A stretch of DNA of 9,386 bases, from the NCBI GenBank assembly GCA_002418005.1, contig DIDF01000067.1:1-9386 (forward strand), given 5' to 3'. The DNA is from Lactobacillaceae bacterium UBA5807. Its GTDB lineage: Bacteria > Bacillota > Bacilli > Lactobacillales > Lactobacillaceae. A program made the position numbers and the translations under genes. Shown in pieces: positions 1 to 8,037 of the stretch. How positions within the stretch are numbered: position 1 is the first letter of the stretch; each line of letters starts with the position of its first letter. The notes under the pieces were generated by a model that searched no databases, was not told the origin of the DNA, and worked only from the letters and a program-made list of their open reading frames with translations.

Positions 1-11
1 TAAACTTGTAA

Positions 12-1148
12 TTTGCCAAATCCAATCAAATTAATCGTTTAGCTAATGAGGTTACTAGTACAAATTTAGCTAATTTAACAAATGTAATTTATGAACCAAA
101 TGGGCAAAAAGTTTCTGCTACCCAGGTGAAACCGCTTGTTGCTCTGTATAATAGTTCCTCTAAGTACCAAAATACGATTTCTCAACTTGTCCGCACTGAT
201 TCAATAAAAAGTCCTTTTCATGTTGTTGAAAATGGCAGAATCTTTTTATATCCCAAATATGTTTTAGAAGCTGAGCCATTCTCAATTTCCGTTAAGACTA
301 ATGCAACTGGAGCAACTTTTTCTGACCCCAGGGTTGGAAACTTAAAGAGTGTTTCAACTAGTGATGGTTATAAAATAAATTCATTACTGCCAGGAAAATA
401 CAATATTTCAATGGCTGATTCTTCTGGTCAATCCCAGTCTTCTTGGTCAGTTATCTTATTAAATGGCAGCCAGTTGAATCAATTAATCAGTGCTGCTGGT
501 GGTTCTCAAAGCACTTCGACTTCTAATTCTCAATCTAACCTTGATCCATCGGCTATCCAAGGCACTTGGAAAGATCCAAGCAATAATGGAACCTTTATTA
601 TTCGCAGTGATGGTAGTTTCTCACTGTATTCTTCAACAAAAGATGGCAAGCAAGCCAATAACTCGGGCTTTTATCACGTTGATAAAACAGTTGGTGACCG
701 TTTTTATGTAACCTGGTACAGAAGTAATCATCAACCTAGTGGTTGGAACCCAACCATAACCATTGATGGAAACAAGATGTTTATTAATGGATCCCCTAAA
801 GCTATTACTTGGTATAAGAGCAATAGCTCTTCTAGCCAAGCTACCACTACAAGCACAGGTTGGCAAAAAGGAGTACCTTCGGCGGCTATTGGGACTTGGA
901 AACATGGGAAAGATTACGTTTCTTTTGGTGATGATCAAGTGCATTATGTTAATAATGGCGCAGGAGATGGCGGCGGCAAAAATGCTCAGTACATTTTCTC
1001 GAATGGAGTTTATGAAGTCAAACAAGTTGGTGCAATGAGTGGCGATAAGGAAACTCTTTCTTTTACTGTTAATGGGAATACCTTAAAGTTTAAAGGAAAC
1101 AATTATTCCTTTTCTAAGATTAGTAATAAGCCATTTGATTATAAATGA
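12..1148 (+). CDS. TcaA-like secreted/cell-envelope protein, 5' end missing or broken
   Basis: The frame ending at the TAA at 1146-1148 stays open back to an in-frame TAA at 9-11. The translated stretch before the first possible GTG start (126) still reads like protein (NQINRLANEVTSTNLANL) and runs smoothly into KPLVALYN. The gene therefore almost certainly began upstream of the window, and GTG 126 has no proper ribosome binding site. Numbering from codon 126, residues about 1-120 resemble the extracellular domains of TcaA-type proteins (zinc-ribbon, one membrane helix, then outer domains). A Ser/Gln/Thr-rich linker lies near residues 124-142. Two related beta-rich modules follow, each opening with AI-(Q)-GTW (GTW at 146-148 and 256-258). 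The zinc ribbon and membrane anchor, if present, would be outside the window. Family placement is from recall of the fold pattern and is moderate. A role in envelope stress or glycopeptide response is known for TcaA itself but is not shown here. The upstream TAA may mark a pseudogene. Confidence 0.6.
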   Translation, partial: FAKSNQINRLANEVTSTNLANLTNVIYEPNGQKVSATQVKPLVALYNSSSKYQNTISQLVRTDSIKSPFHVVENGRIFLYPKYVLEAEPFSISVKTNATGATFSDPRVGNLKSVSTSDGYKINSLLPGKYNISMADSSGQSQSSWSVILLNGSQLNQLISAAGGSQSTSTSNSQSNLDPSAIQGTWKDPSNNGTFIIRSDGSFSLYSSTKDGKQANNSGFYHVDKTVGDRFYVTWYRSNHQPSGWNPTITIDGNKMFINGSPKAITWYKSNSSSSQATTTSTGWQKGVPSAAIGTWKHGKDYVSFGDDQVHYVNNGAGDGGGKNAQYIFSNGVYEVKQVGAMSGDKETLSFTVNGNTLKFKGNNYSFSKISNKPFDYK

Positions 1149-1203
1149 AAGTTTAACTTGCAAATAGATTTTTTCAGCATAAATAAAAAGAACAATTTAC
1201 CAT

Positions 1204-1256
1204 AAAAGAGCTGGTCTGATAATAATTTTTCATCAAGCCAGTTCTTTATTTTTAAA
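1204..1256 (+). terminator. Rho-independent terminator after the TcaA-like gene
   Basis: A ten-base stem AAAGAGCTGG (1205-1214) pairs with CCAGTTCTTT (1238-1247), with one G-T wobble. It extends partly inward (TGAT/ATCA) and is followed by a T-rich tract (ATTTTT). It separates the envelope gene from the repressor gene. Confidence 0.7.
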
Positions 1257-1275
1257 ATAATTTTGAAGATCGTTG

Positions 1276-1304
1276 TATAATGTTTATTAGTTAAGTAAAC
1301 GAGG
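1276..1304 (+). promoter_or_regulatory. Promoter -10, operator-like inverted repeat and RBS of the LacI-type repressor gene
   Basis: A perfect TATAAT lies at 1276-1281, but no good -35 is seen at the usual spacing. Directly after it, 1282-1300 forms an inverted repeat with GTTTA and TAAAC arms around nine bases. A second GTAAAC half-site lies at 1304-1309. The RBS is GAGG at 1301-1304, eight bases before ATG 1313. A repressor bound at +1 would fit autoregulation, which is common for this family. That is inference from position and from the same GTAAAC half-sites in front of lacS. Confidence 0.5.
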
Positions 1305-1312
1305 TAAACAAT

Positions 1313-2323
1313 ATGGCTAGTATTCGCAGTATCGCAAAACTTTCTGGAGTATCCAAGGCCACGGTTTCGCGAATTTTAAATCACGATGAAACTTTTTCGG
1401 TTTCTGACGAAACTAAAAAAAGGGTTTTGGATATTGCTGAAAGGCTGAACTATTCGCTTTCTAATAACGTTTCCAAAGACAATGTCCAAAAGCTTCATAT
1501 CGTAATTATTAATTGTTTGACCATTGATGCCGAAACTCGGGACCCATATTTTAGTACGATTAAGATTGGCATTGAAAAGCAGGCCGCGATTTGGGGAATG
1601 ACCATCGCTAAAGAAATTCACCTCCCCAGTCCTGATTATGATTTTAAAGAATTAGCCACCTTTGGGGCAGTAATCGTGATTGGAACGATGACTAAAGAAG
1701 GCGTTGATCGAATCCATAAATATAATCAGAATATCGTAATAATTAATGATCCCCGTTATTTTGATGGCTGTGATGTTATCCGAAACGATTTTGGTTATCA
1801 AACTAGGCGGGTGCTTGATTTGATGAAAGACAAGGGGTATCAAAATATTGCCTTTATTGGCGGCGCAGTAGATATGGTTGATGAAAAGGGTCATGTTAAG
1901 GGATCATCACTAGATTCCCGTGAACAAGCGTATCTTGACTGGATGAAATTAAATGATTTGCAAAAATATTCTAATGCTCAGATCACAGATTGGCGGACAG
2001 AAGGCGCGATGAAGGCTACCAAACAAGTATTGGCCAAAGAAAAGCCATCTGCGATATTAGTTGCCAGTGACCCACAGGCAATTGGTGTTTATCGAGCGGT
2101 CCAAGAAGCTGGTTATTCAATTCCTAATGATATTGCGGTTGTCTCTTTTGATGATATCGATATGGTTAAGTACCTATATCCGGCTTTAACAACTGTTCGG
2201 CCAGCTGCTGAAGAAATGGGCAAAGAAGCCATTAATTTAGTTCGGGAGCGAGTTGTGGATAATCGCAAGGCAGCATTACAAGTCACGATTAATTCGACCT
2301 TGGTGGTTCGAGAAAGCTTGTAG
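1313..2323 (+). CDS. LacI/GalR-family transcriptional repressor of the alpha-galactoside operon
   Basis: The product is a 336-residue cytoplasmic DNA-binding protein of normal family length. Residues 3-22 are the classic LacI helix-turn-helix (IRSIAKLSGVSKATVSRIL). A hinge region follows to about residue 55. From about 60 to the end is a periplasmic-binding-protein-like effector domain, including the typical late segments VVSFDDID and PALTTVRP. The ATG at 1313 has GAGG eight bases upstream and yields the HTH right at the N-terminus, as the family requires. The gene lies just upstream of lacS and the alpha-galactosidase gene in the same direction, separated by a terminator. It is therefore most likely their local repressor, released by melibiose, raffinose, galactose or a derivative. 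Shared GTAAAC half-sites in front of both transcription units support this. The exact effector cannot be read from sequence, so no symbol (galR, lacR, msmR and rafR are all used for relatives) is assigned. Confidence 0.9.
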   Translation: MASIRSIAKLSGVSKATVSRILNHDETFSVSDETKKRVLDIAERLNYSLSNNVSKDNVQKLHIVIINCLTIDAETRDPYFSTIKIGIEKQAAIWGMTIAKEIHLPSPDYDFKELATFGAVIVIGTMTKEGVDRIHKYNQNIVIINDPRYFDGCDVIRNDFGYQTRRVLDLMKDKGYQNIAFIGGAVDMVDEKGHVKGSSLDSREQAYLDWMKLNDLQKYSNAQITDWRTEGAMKATKQVLAKEKPSAILVASDPQAIGVYRAVQEAGYSIPNDIAVVSFDDIDMVKYLYPALTTVRPAAEEMGKEAINLVRERVVDNRKAALQVTINSTLVVRESL

Positions 2324-2399
2324 TTTTAATCAACAGCTAAATGGAACTCTAATTTACGATGTTCGATTTTAACAATAAAATTTACGATTGATTTGGCGT

Positions 2400-2432
2400 A
2401 GGACTGGGAAAAATAATTCCCAGTCTTTTTTA
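2400..2432 (+). terminator. Strong Rho-independent terminator after the repressor gene
   Basis: A perfect nine-pair stem GACTGGGAA (2402-2410) / TTCCCAGTC (2417-2425) with a six-base AAATAA loop is followed at once by TTTTTT. It isolates the repressor transcript from the lacS operon. Confidence 0.9.
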
Positions 2433-2440
2433 TTTTTTAT

Positions 2441-2468
2441 TTGCCAAATTTAAGAAAGCGTTTACAAT
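2441..2468 (+). promoter_or_regulatory. Probable lacS operon promoter with overlapping CcpA cre site
   Basis: TTGCCA (2441-2446) and TACAAT (2463-2468) each match the sigma-A boxes in five of six positions, with 16 bases between. The bases at 2453-2466 (AGAAAGCGTTTACA) match the cre consensus TGWAARCGYTWNCW in 13 of 14 positions and cover the spacer and the -10. CcpA bound there would block transcription when a preferred sugar is present. A second TATAAT at 2528-2533 lies too close to the RBS and lacks a -35, so it is a less likely promoter. Confidence 0.6.
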
Positions 2469-2472
2469 ATAG

Positions 2473-2524
2473 GTAAACAAATAAACAAAAACATATATAA
2501 AAGTAAACAAACGTCTTTGCTTAC
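2473..2524 (+). promoter_or_regulatory. Operator-like GTAAAC half-site cluster and inverted repeat upstream of lacS
   Basis: GTAAACAAATAAACAAAA begins at 2473. At 2503-2524 an imperfect inverted repeat has GTAAACAAA and TTTGCTTAC arms (8 of 9 pairs) around CGTC. The GTAAAC half-site also occurs twice in front of the adjacent repressor gene. The arrangement suggests binding sites for the local LacI-type repressor downstream of the probable transcription start. Confidence 0.45.
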
Positions 2525-2550
2525 AAATATAATAATTTAGGGGTGAAAAT

Positions 2551-4518
2551 ATGGATACTGTAAAAGAACCAGTTTGACCGGATGATCAAAGCCCAGTTAA
2601 ACGGATTATCTCAAGAGTTTCTTATGCCTGTGGCGCGTTTGGCCATGATATGTTCTATGGGGCACTTTCAACATATTTGATTATGTTTGTCACTACCCAC
2701 TTGTTCAGCGCCGGCAGCAAAGCTCAAGATAACCGAATGATTTCTTATATCACGTTAATCATTATGGGTCTGCGACTGGTTGAACTATTCATTGATCCGT
2801 TTATTGGTAACTGGATTGATCGAACTAAGACCAGATTTGGGCAGTTCAAGCCTTGGGTTGTTGTTGGTGGTACCGTTACTTCAATTATCATCTTGATTTT
2901 ATTTACGGATCTTGGTGGTCTTAACTATACCCATCCATTCTTATATTTATTTATTTTTGCTATTTTATATATCACCATGGACATTTTCTACTCATTCAAG
3001 GATGTCGCATTTTGGTCAATGATTCCTGCTCTTTCATTTAGTTCAAAGGAACGTGAAAGAACTGCCTCGTCAGCCAGAGTTGGTTCCACTTTAGGCGGTG
3101 GCCTGGTTGGGGTTATCGTTATGCCTTTGGTATTGTTTTTCTCATTAAATAAGGCAGGCGGTACCGGTGATTCTCGTGGTTGGTTTGCATTTGGCTTAAT
3201 GGTTGCCATTGTCGGAATCGTTACTGCCTGGATCGTTGGTTTCGGAACTCACGAAGTTCAATCCGACTTAAGAAAGAACAAAGAAAACACTGTCGGCATT
3301 AAAAAAATCTTTTCAACGCTTGCTAAAAACGATCAGTTAATGTGGATTGCCTTAACTTACGGAATTTACGCAATTGGGATTAACATTTTAAATTCTTTGG
3401 TTCTTTACTGCTTTACTTTTATCCTTGGAAAATCGACTTCATTCTCAATTTTTCAAATGATTAATATCGTTATCAGTTTAATTTCAGTTTCAATCTTCCC
3501 TAAGTTAGTTGATAAATTCAATCGGCGAAGAGTTTTTGCAACTTGTATCGGAATTATGCTGGCCGGAATTGTCGTATTCGCCTTGGCTGGTAGGTCACTT
3601 ATCTTAGTTTTGCTCGCCGCTGAAATGTTCCAAGTTCCTCAAGCTGTTATTTTCTTGGTTGTTTTGATGATTATTTCTGATTCTGTTGAATATGGCCAGT
3701 TAAAATTAGGTCATAGAGATGAATCACTTACTTTGTCGCTTCGGCCGTTACTTGATAAATTTGGTGGCGCCGTTTCCAACGGGGTTGTCGGCCAAATTGC
3801 CGTTATGGCCGGGATGACTTCCGGAGCTACTGCCGCTTCAATTACTGCCGCTGGCCAATTTAAATTTAAGATTATGATGTTTGCTGTCCCAGCTGTATTT
3901 TTGATAATCGCATTAACTATCTTTTGGAAAAAGTCTACTTTGACTGAAAAGAAACATGCCGAGATTGTTGATGAACTTGAAAAGACTTGGGGAAAGAAGA
4001 TCAAACCGCAAGCAGTTGCATCCGTTGAAGAATCAGTAATTTCAGTCCCATCACCAGTTTCTGGTCAATTAATTGATTTAAATGATGTTTCTGATCCTAC
4101 CTTCGCATCTGGAAAAGTTGGCAAGGGATTTGCGATTAAGCCAACTGATGGCAAAGTGCTGGCACCATTTGACGGTACAATCAAACAGATATTTAACACT
4201 CGGCATGCGGTTGGCCTGGTTGATAAGAACGGCGTTGCTTTATTGATTCATATTGGCTTTGGCACGGTTGCCATGCGTGGGACTGGTTTTGTAAGTTATA
4301 TTAGCCAAGGCCAAAAGGTCAAAAAGGGTGATGAATTAATTGAATTCTGGGACCCGGCAATCAAAAAGGCTGGTTTTGACGACACCGTTGTCGTGGTTGT
4401 TACCAACTATAAACATTTCGGTGATTTCAAGTTTTCACTTGACCCAGGAACTTCGGTTGTTTCAAATGAGCAGAATATAATGGATATCACGCTTAATTCA
4501 GAGAATAAAGGAGAATAA
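2551..4518 (+). pseudogene. lacS: LacS-type galactoside:cation symporter with IIA domain, interrupted by TGA at codon 9
   Basis: The natural start is ATG 2551, preceded by GGGGTGA at 2540-2546. The frame reads MDTVKEPV, then TGA (2575-2577), then PDDQSPVKRIISRVSYACGAFGHD before continuing as the long open frame from ATG 2650. Repaired, the product would be 655 residues, close to the 634 of Streptococcus thermophilus LacS. The N-terminal part is a GPH-family sugar:proton symporter or sugar exchanger with about 12 membrane helices; conserved pieces include SYACGAFG, LSTYLIMFVTTHLF and SDSVEYGQ. The last 150 or so residues form a cytoplasmic PTS IIA-like domain. It has the two active-site histidines at positions 552 (RHAVG) and 567 (LLIHIGFGTV) of the repaired numbering; the second is the site phosphorylated by HPr in LacS. 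The neighbouring alpha-galactosidase points to melibiose or raffinose transport (rafP is another name in use). A restart at 2650 has no RBS and loses about 33 residues, including the start of helix 1. The TGA is one transition from TGG, so loss of function, readthrough or a sequencing error are all possible. Confidence 0.85.
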
Positions 4519-4520
4519 AC
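4508..4520 (+). promoter_or_regulatory. RBS of the alpha-galactosidase gene inside the 3' end of lacS
   Basis: AAGGAG at 4508-4513 overlaps the last lacS codons and sits seven bases before ATG 4521. The lacS stop ends at 4518, leaving two bases between genes. This is a typical arrangement for translational coupling. Confidence 0.85.
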
Positions 4521-6725
4521 ATGAAATCCGCTAATTTAATTGAATTTGACGAAAAAAACAAAGTATTTCATTTGCATAATCAAGATATTTCTTATGTCTT
4601 CAGCGTGGAAACCGGTGGATTCTTGAGTCATTTGTACTTTGGCAAACGAATCAACAATTATCATGGTGAATTAAAGAATCCGAAAAGAGATCGCGGTTTT
4701 TCCGATAATATTCCCAATGCCACTGATCGAACCTATTCTTTGGATTTTCTGCTTCAAGAATACAGCAGCAAGGGCGATGGTGATTTTCGCAGTTCCGCTT
4801 CAATCATCAGACAAGCTGACGGGACGCGTAGTGCTTTCTTCACATTTAAGAGTTACTCAATTACTAACGGCAAGCCAAAGTTAGCAGGATTGCCAGCAGC
4901 TTATGTGGAAAATGATAATGAAGCCCAAACTTTAAGTGTCATTCTTGAAGACCAATTAAGTCATGTTGAACTCAACCTGCGATATACCATTTTTGCCGAT
5001 TACGACGTGATTGCCCGTTCAGTCGAACTGACTAATAATAGCAACGATTCTATTCATATTGAAAAATTCGCTTCAATGCAGTTGGACCTTCCCCAAGGCA
5101 GCAAGCTGGTAATTTCACTTCCTGGTTCCCATGCCAATGAACGCCATATGCAACGTGAAGACATCAACTTTGGAACCAAATGTTTTGAAAGTCGTCGGGG
5201 CACGACCGGTCATCAAATGAACAACTTTATTGCGGTCGTTGATCCAGATACCAACGAAAATCAGGGCGATGCTTTGGGCATTAGTTTGGTATACTCCGGC
5301 AACCATAAAGAAGAAGTTGAAAAAGATCCATATGGCGCATTTCGGATAATTGCCGGAATCAATGACGATCAGTTTGATTGGGAAGTTAAACCAAAGGATT
5401 CCTTCCAAGCACCAGAAGTACTGCTGACATATTCTTCAAAAGGTTTGAACGATATGAGCAACACTTTGCATGGTATGTTAAGAGAACACGTGGCCCGTGG
5501 AAAGTTCCGCGATGCTTTGCGCCCAATCTTGGTTAACAACTGGGAAGCAACCTTCATGGACTTCACAGAAGATAAATTAAAGCCGATCGTGGATGCTGCC
5601 AAAGATATGGGTATTGAAATGTTTGTCCTCGATGATGGCTGGTTTGGTCATCGAGATAACGATGATTCTTCTTTGGGGGATTGGAAAGTCTTTCAAAAAA
5701 AGTTTCCTAAAGGATTAAAACACTTCTCTGATTATGTTCACCAAGCCGGTTTGAAGTTTGGCATTTGGTTTGAACCGGAAATGATTTCCATGGATTCTGA
5801 TTTGTATCGGAATCATCCAGATTATATGTTAAGAGTTCCGGGTAGACAGCCAAGTCCTTCCCGTGATCAATTTGTTTTGGATATGGGCCGAGAAGAAGTT
5901 CGCGAAAATATTCATCAGCAAATGAAAGCTCTTTTGGATAGCAGTAATATCGACTACGTCAAATGGGATATGAACCGTCATTTGACCGATGTGTATTCAA
6001 AAGCATTACCTGCCGATAGACAGGGCGAAGTCCTCCACAGATATGTCTTAGGGCTTTATAAATTATTAGAAGAACTCACAACAGAATATCCCGACATTTT
6101 GTGGGAAGGCTGTTCTGGTGGCGGCGGGCGAATCGATACCGGTTTCTTGTACTACATGCCGCAATCATGGGCGAGTGATAACACTGATGCAGTTGCCAGG
6201 ATGAAGATTCAATATGGCACCTCGCTGGCTTACCCAATTTCGTCAATGACTTCACACGTTTCGGTTTCACCAAACCAACAAACTGGCAGGCCAACTTCTT
6301 TGCAGACTCGGGGTTATGTTGCCATGAGTGGTGATCTCGGCTATGAACTGGATCTCACCAAGATGAGCGATGATGATAAAGAGAATGTCAAAAGGCAGAT
6401 CGCTTTGTACAAGCAGATTCGCCCAACCGTTCAGTTTGGCAAGTTTATTCGGTTAGTGGATGTTAATAAGCACAATCGCTGTGCTTGGATGTTTGTTTCA
6501 CCTGATAAAACCGAAGCAGTAGTATTTTCCTTCAAGCTGCTTTCGGAAGCTCAACCAGACTTCAATATGTTGAAATTGGCTGGGTTAGATCCTAACAAGG
6601 TTTATCAAGATGAAAAACATCAGATTACTGCTGGTGGGGATGAATTGATGAACGCTGGCTTCTATGATTTGTTTGCTCAAGAAGACTTCAGTTCGAATAT
6701 GTATCACTTTAAAGCAGTCAAATAA
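4521..6725 (+). CDS. aga: Alpha-galactosidase, glycoside hydrolase family 36
   Basis: This 734-residue cytoplasmic enzyme (no signal peptide) hydrolyses terminal alpha-1,6-galactosyl groups of melibiose, raffinose and related oligosaccharides. Length and domain order fit bacterial GH36. Residues 1 to about 330 form a beta-supersandwich domain, about 330-640 a (beta/alpha)8 barrel, and the rest a small C-terminal beta domain. Barrel landmarks are DDGWFG from residue 371, KWDMNR with the likely nucleophile Asp483, CSGGGGR from residue 531, and WASDNTDAVAR with the likely acid/base Asp553. All expected catalytic motifs are intact. The gene follows lacS by two bases and has no promoter of its own that I can see, so it depends on the lacS promoter. 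Heavy interruption of lacS translation near its start could lower its expression by polarity. Homologues are also called melA, agaA or rafA; the family call is firm, the symbol is a choice. Confidence 0.96.
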   Translation: MKSANLIEFDEKNKVFHLHNQDISYVFSVETGGFLSHLYFGKRINNYHGELKNPKRDRGFSDNIPNATDRTYSLDFLLQEYSSKGDGDFRSSASIIRQADGTRSAFFTFKSYSITNGKPKLAGLPAAYVENDNEAQTLSVILEDQLSHVELNLRYTIFADYDVIARSVELTNNSNDSIHIEKFASMQLDLPQGSKLVISLPGSHANERHMQREDINFGTKCFESRRGTTGHQMNNFIAVVDPDTNENQGDALGISLVYSGNHKEEVEKDPYGAFRIIAGINDDQFDWEVKPKDSFQAPEVLLTYSSKGLNDMSNTLHGMLREHVARGKFRDALRPILVNNWEATFMDFTEDKLKPIVDAAKDMGIEMFVLDDGWFGHRDNDDSSLGDWKVFQKKFPKGLKHFSDYVHQAGLKFGIWFEPEMISMDSDLYRNHPDYMLRVPGRQPSPSRDQFVLDMGREEVRENIHQQMKALLDSSNIDYVKWDMNRHLTDVYSKALPADRQGEVLHRYVLGLYKLLEELTTEYPDILWEGCSGGGGRIDTGFLYYMPQSWASDNTDAVARMKIQYGTSLAYPISSMTSHVSVSPNQQTGRPTSLQTRGYVAMSGDLGYELDLTKMSDDDKENVKRQIALYKQIRPTVQFGKFIRLVDVNKHNRCAWMFVSPDKTEAVVFSFKLLSEAQPDFNMLKLAGLDPNKVYQDEKHQITAGGDELMNAGFYDLFAQEDFSSNMYHFKAVK

Positions 6726-6742
6726 TGAATATTGATGTAAAG

Positions 6743-6776
6743 AAAAAGCCGCGCAATTAAATGCGTGACTTTTTTG
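6743..6776 (+). terminator. Rho-independent terminator of the lacS-alpha-galactosidase operon
   Basis: AAAAAGCCGCGC (6743-6754) pairs with GCGTGACTTTTT, with one mismatch and one G-T wobble, around the loop AATTAAAT. It ends in a run of T. It lies 18 bases past the stop codon. Confidence 0.8.
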
Positions 6777-6898
6777 TTATCTTCATAAAATTTTTTTCAA
6801 GAGGACAATTAAATCACTAAAGAATCCATGATTGATTTGGCTAACTTCATAGTTGCCAATAGGCATAAAAATTAGAAAAATTTGGTCTGAGTTGCAAA

Positions 6899-6936
6899 AT
6901 TAGTAATAAAATAAAGGGGAACCATAAATTACTAAT
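6899..6936 (+). repeat. Inverted repeat in the upstream region of the CAP-domain gene
   Basis: ATTAGTAAT (6899-6907) and ATTACTAAT (6928-6936) are perfectly complementary and enclose 20 bases that hold a purine-rich AAAGGGGA. The structure ends 23 bases before ATG 6960. It may be an operator or a 5' leader hairpin; nothing in the sequence decides which. Promoter boxes here are weak: TTGGTC at 6882 and TAAAAT at 6907, with 19 bases between. Confidence 0.35.
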
Positions 6937-6959
6937 CATTGAAAAAGGAAGTACATACT

Positions 6960-8018
6960 ATGAAAAAATGGCAGTTAGTTGTTGGGACAACAGTTGCGTT
7001 ACTTTCATTTGCAGGTTTAGTTGGAGTAAAGCCTAGTGAAGCAAATGCATCTGAAATGGTTAAATACAATTATTCTCAGTCTTTTCCAACTCGAACTTAC
7101 AAAGTAAAGAGTTCAGCAGTTTTTTATTCATCAACCAGCTTAAAGCATAAAACTCATTATGGATATAACTACCCAAATACAGTTTTTGAATCTTCATCAA
7201 AGGAAAAAATTAATAAAAAAGGCAAATCCGGTTACTACTATTACTTGAAGAACAATTCGGGTAGCGTTAAAGGCTGGGTATATTCCAAATCGCTTAAAGC
7301 ATATACACCAAAACCCGCTTCTTCGACCACCAGCAGCAAGCCAACCAAATCGACTAATTCAGGGACTACCAATACGCAGCCTACAACCAGTAGCTCTAGT
7401 CAAAGTACTTCAAGCAGTTCAAGTAATCAGCCAACTTTAACCATAACGGGGACCCCAGGGGCTCCTACAAATACTGCCACGGTTACCTATACTGATGGAA
7501 ATGGGGTAACTCACACTATCTCCGCAACCTACAACGGTCAACCAGCTAATTCACCTTCTTCTAGCAGCCAACCAACAAGTAGTTCTTCGACTTCTGAAAA
7601 ATTTGATGAAAATACTGTCGATTCAGATATGCTGCAAATGGTGAATACTCAGCGGCAAAATGCTGGCGCACAACCACTGACAGTAGATAACAACTTGTTT
7701 TCGAAAGTTGCTTCGATTAGAGTTCAGCAAATTCAGAGTAACTTCTCACATTACAATGCCGATGGCAGCATTGCGGCCGAAGATTTGGCAAATGCCGCTG
7801 GTTTAAGCTGGAACGGCGAGAATATTGCTCAAGATAACATCGCTTCGACCAATTATGAAACCGCAAAATCAATTTTTGATAATTACTTCTACAATGATGC
7901 TGCTTCAAATTGGGGTCACAAGAAGAATATTTTGTATCCTAGTTTCACCAAGATTGCAATTGCGACAGTTGTTGACAGTGACGGTCAGACTTGGAATGTC
8001 ATGGATTTTTCTGAATAA
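6960..8018 (+). CDS. Secreted SH3-like and CAP (SCP/YkwD-type) domain protein
   Basis: The product has 352 residues from ATG 6960, chosen because AAGGAAG lies at 6945-6951 and because the protein then starts with a clean signal peptide (MKKWQ, a hydrophobic core, likely cleavage after ANA at residue 30). An in-frame TTG at 6939 would place extra residues before the signal and has no RBS. After cleavage comes a small basic, tyrosine-rich SH3/GW-like segment (about 45-112; GWVYSKSLK near its end), likely wall-binding. A Ser/Thr/Gln/Pro-rich linker follows (about 113-218). The C-terminal CAP domain runs from 221 to the end. CAP landmarks are SHYN (His264), GENIA (Glu287) and GHKKNI (His320), so the conserved cavity residues are present. 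CAP proteins are secreted; their biochemical activity in bacteria is mostly unknown. The gene stands alone between terminators and is probably a host envelope gene rather than part of the sugar operon. Confidence 0.88.
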   Translation: MKKWQLVVGTTVALLSFAGLVGVKPSEANASEMVKYNYSQSFPTRTYKVKSSAVFYSSTSLKHKTHYGYNYPNTVFESSSKEKINKKGKSGYYYYLKNNSGSVKGWVYSKSLKAYTPKPASSTTSSKPTKSTNSGTTNTQPTTSSSSQSTSSSSSNQPTLTITGTPGAPTNTATVTYTDGNGVTHTISATYNGQPANSPSSSSQPTSSSSTSEKFDENTVDSDMLQMVNTQRQNAGAQPLTVDNNLFSKVASIRVQQIQSNFSHYNADGSIAAEDLANAAGLSWNGENIAQDNIASTNYETAKSIFDNYFYNDAASNWGHKKNILYPSFTKIAIATVVDSDGQTWNVMDFSE

Positions 8019-8037
8019 AGTAAGTTGATTAATTTAT

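Noticed and set aside
633..1025. Minus-strand 130-codon open frame inside the TcaA-like gene
   Set aside because: It is a shadow of the coding strand, with no RBS and a composition unlike a real protein of this genome. The same holds for other antisense frames within the repressor, lacS, alpha-galactosidase and CAP genes.
2528..2533. TATAAT as the main lacS -10 box
   Set aside because: It lies about 18 bases before the ATG and would leave almost no leader, and it has no -35 at a suitable distance.
2575..2577. TGA read as tryptophan through an altered genetic code
   Set aside because: All tryptophans in the other genes use TGG and none of those frames contains an internal TGA, so a standard code with a nonsense mutation is simpler.
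2650..4518. ATG 2650 as the natural lacS start
   Set aside because: There is no RBS in front of it and conserved LacS residues lie upstream in frame.
6939..6960. TTG 6939 as start of the CAP-domain protein
   Set aside because: ATG 6960 has a well-spaced AAGGAAG and gives a normal signal peptide.
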